In this document: in pieces, positions 6,246 through 6,907 of the stretch
Numbering within the stretch: position 1 is the stretch's first letter
Layout of the letters: each line of letters begins with the position of its first letter
Assembly: GCA_003517945.1 (NCBI GenBank)
Contig: DOZP01000222.1
Coordinates: 8,861-15,767, forward strand
Reading direction: 5' to 3'
Source of the DNA: Porphyromonadaceae bacterium
Lineage (GTDB): Bacteria; Bacteroidota; Bacteroidia; Bacteroidales; Tannerellaceae
DNA: 6,907 nt
Made by a program: the position numbers and the translations under genes
Notes under the pieces: model-generated
What the model was told of the DNA's origin: nothing
The model's database searches: none
Seen by the model: the letters and a program-made list of their open reading frames with translations, nothing else

Positions 6246-6907
6246 ATGAGAAAAAAAACGATAAACATGCTGAAAGTATTAAGAATAATACTTGCAATCA
6301 TTGTATTCACCCCTATCCTGCTCTTTTTCTTAGACTTTGCAGATATACTTCCGGACTCGCTGAACAGACTCCTGCATATACAACTGATGCCGGCAATTCT
6401 GTCGCCGACAGCTATACTTATTATCTATTTCCTGCTAACGTTACTATTCGGGCGTATCTATTGCTCCGTGATATGCCCGGCCGGTATATTGCAAGACATA
6501 TTTAACCGCATATCGTGCATCGGGAAAAAGAAAAAAAACGGCAAAATGCGTTTCCGGTATCATAAACCGGCCAATTGGTTACGATATATCATATTAGGCC
6601 TGACAGCCGTATTGGGTATTTTCGGGATCACGGAACTATGCCTTCTTTTGGATCCGTACAGTAATTTCGGACGCATTGCAACAAACCTATTCCGTCCTGC
6701 GGCCGTATGGATCAATAATCTATTGGCGGATTTTCTCTCGTCAAAGGGAAATTATTCTTTATACCATGTTACGATACACACATCGACCGTTGCACTTGTA
6801 TCGGCGATTGTCGCTTTTCTTGTCTTTGCCGTTATGACCTATTTCAGAGGACGTTTGTTTTGCAATACAATCTGTCCCGTTGGGGCGCTGCTAAGCCTTG
6901 TTTCACG
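6246..6907 (+). CDS. 4Fe-4S polyferredoxin-like membrane protein, NapH/CcoG type (partial, 3' end outside window)
   Basis: An open frame of 220 codons runs from the ATG at 6246 off the right edge. It encodes a polytopic membrane protein with hydrophobic segments at about 11-30, 52-68, 113-136 and 181-200. Two copies of the GR-x-x-C-xxx-CP motif follow membrane segments: GRIYCSVICPAG (69-80, Cys73/Cys77) and GRLFCNTICPVG (202-213, Cys206/Cys210). This duplicated pattern is typical of the NapH, NosR and CcoG membrane iron-sulfur families, which relay electrons across or along the membrane. Classical CxxCxxCxxxCP ferredoxin clusters would be expected in the missing C-terminal part. The start is uncertain: Met8 at 6267 is an alternative, and neither has a clear ribosome site. 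The gene follows the DUF362 gene by 21 bp, so co-transcription is likely. A specific electron donor or acceptor cannot be named. Confidence 0.85.
   Translation, partial: MRKKTINMLKVLRIILAIIVFTPILLFFLDFADILPDSLNRLLHIQLMPAILSPTAILIIYFLLTLLFGRIYCSVICPAGILQDIFNRISCIGKKKKNGKMRFRYHKPANWLRYIILGLTAVLGIFGITELCLLLDPYSNFGRIATNLFRPAAVWINNLLADFLSSKGNYSLYHVTIHTSTVALVSAIVAFLVFAVMTYFRGRLFCNTICPVGALLSLVS

Overview
The window looks like ordinary chromosome from a Bacteroidota bacterium, most likely order Bacteroidales. The order is an inference from protein content and from promoter style: starts have no clear Shine-Dalgarno sequence, and TAnnTTTG-type -7 boxes lie upstream of the first genes. The window has two divergent halves separated by a 266-bp A-rich intergenic region (3573-3838).

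The left half (minus strand, 3572 down to 1) is the start of a Na+-translocating NADH:quinone reductase operon in the canonical order nqrA-nqrB-nqrC-nqrD. Gaps between genes are 21, 18 and 6 bp. nqrD runs off the left edge, so nqrE and nqrF are expected beyond it. The covalent-FMN threonine motifs are visible in NqrB (SGAT) and NqrC (SGGT). The conserved first Cys of NqrD is present. The encoded complex would oxidise NADH, reduce quinone and pump Na+.

The right half (plus strand) starts with a single gene for a DUF5103-family exported protein, related to the 'plug' of the type IX secretion translocon. It has a near-consensus Bacteroidota promoter and an unusually short predicted leader. It is followed by a second transcription unit with its own -7 box. 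This unit encodes a Tat-exported DUF362 protein and, 21 bp downstream, a membrane polyferredoxin-like protein of the NapH/CcoG type, cut off by the right edge. The last two probably form a redox pair of unknown function at the cytoplasmic membrane.

There are no RNA genes, mobile elements, CRISPR arrays or prophage traces. The least explained items are the DUF362/polyferredoxin pair and a perfect 12-bp palindrome in the divergent intergenic region. I see no strong evidence for a wholly new system.
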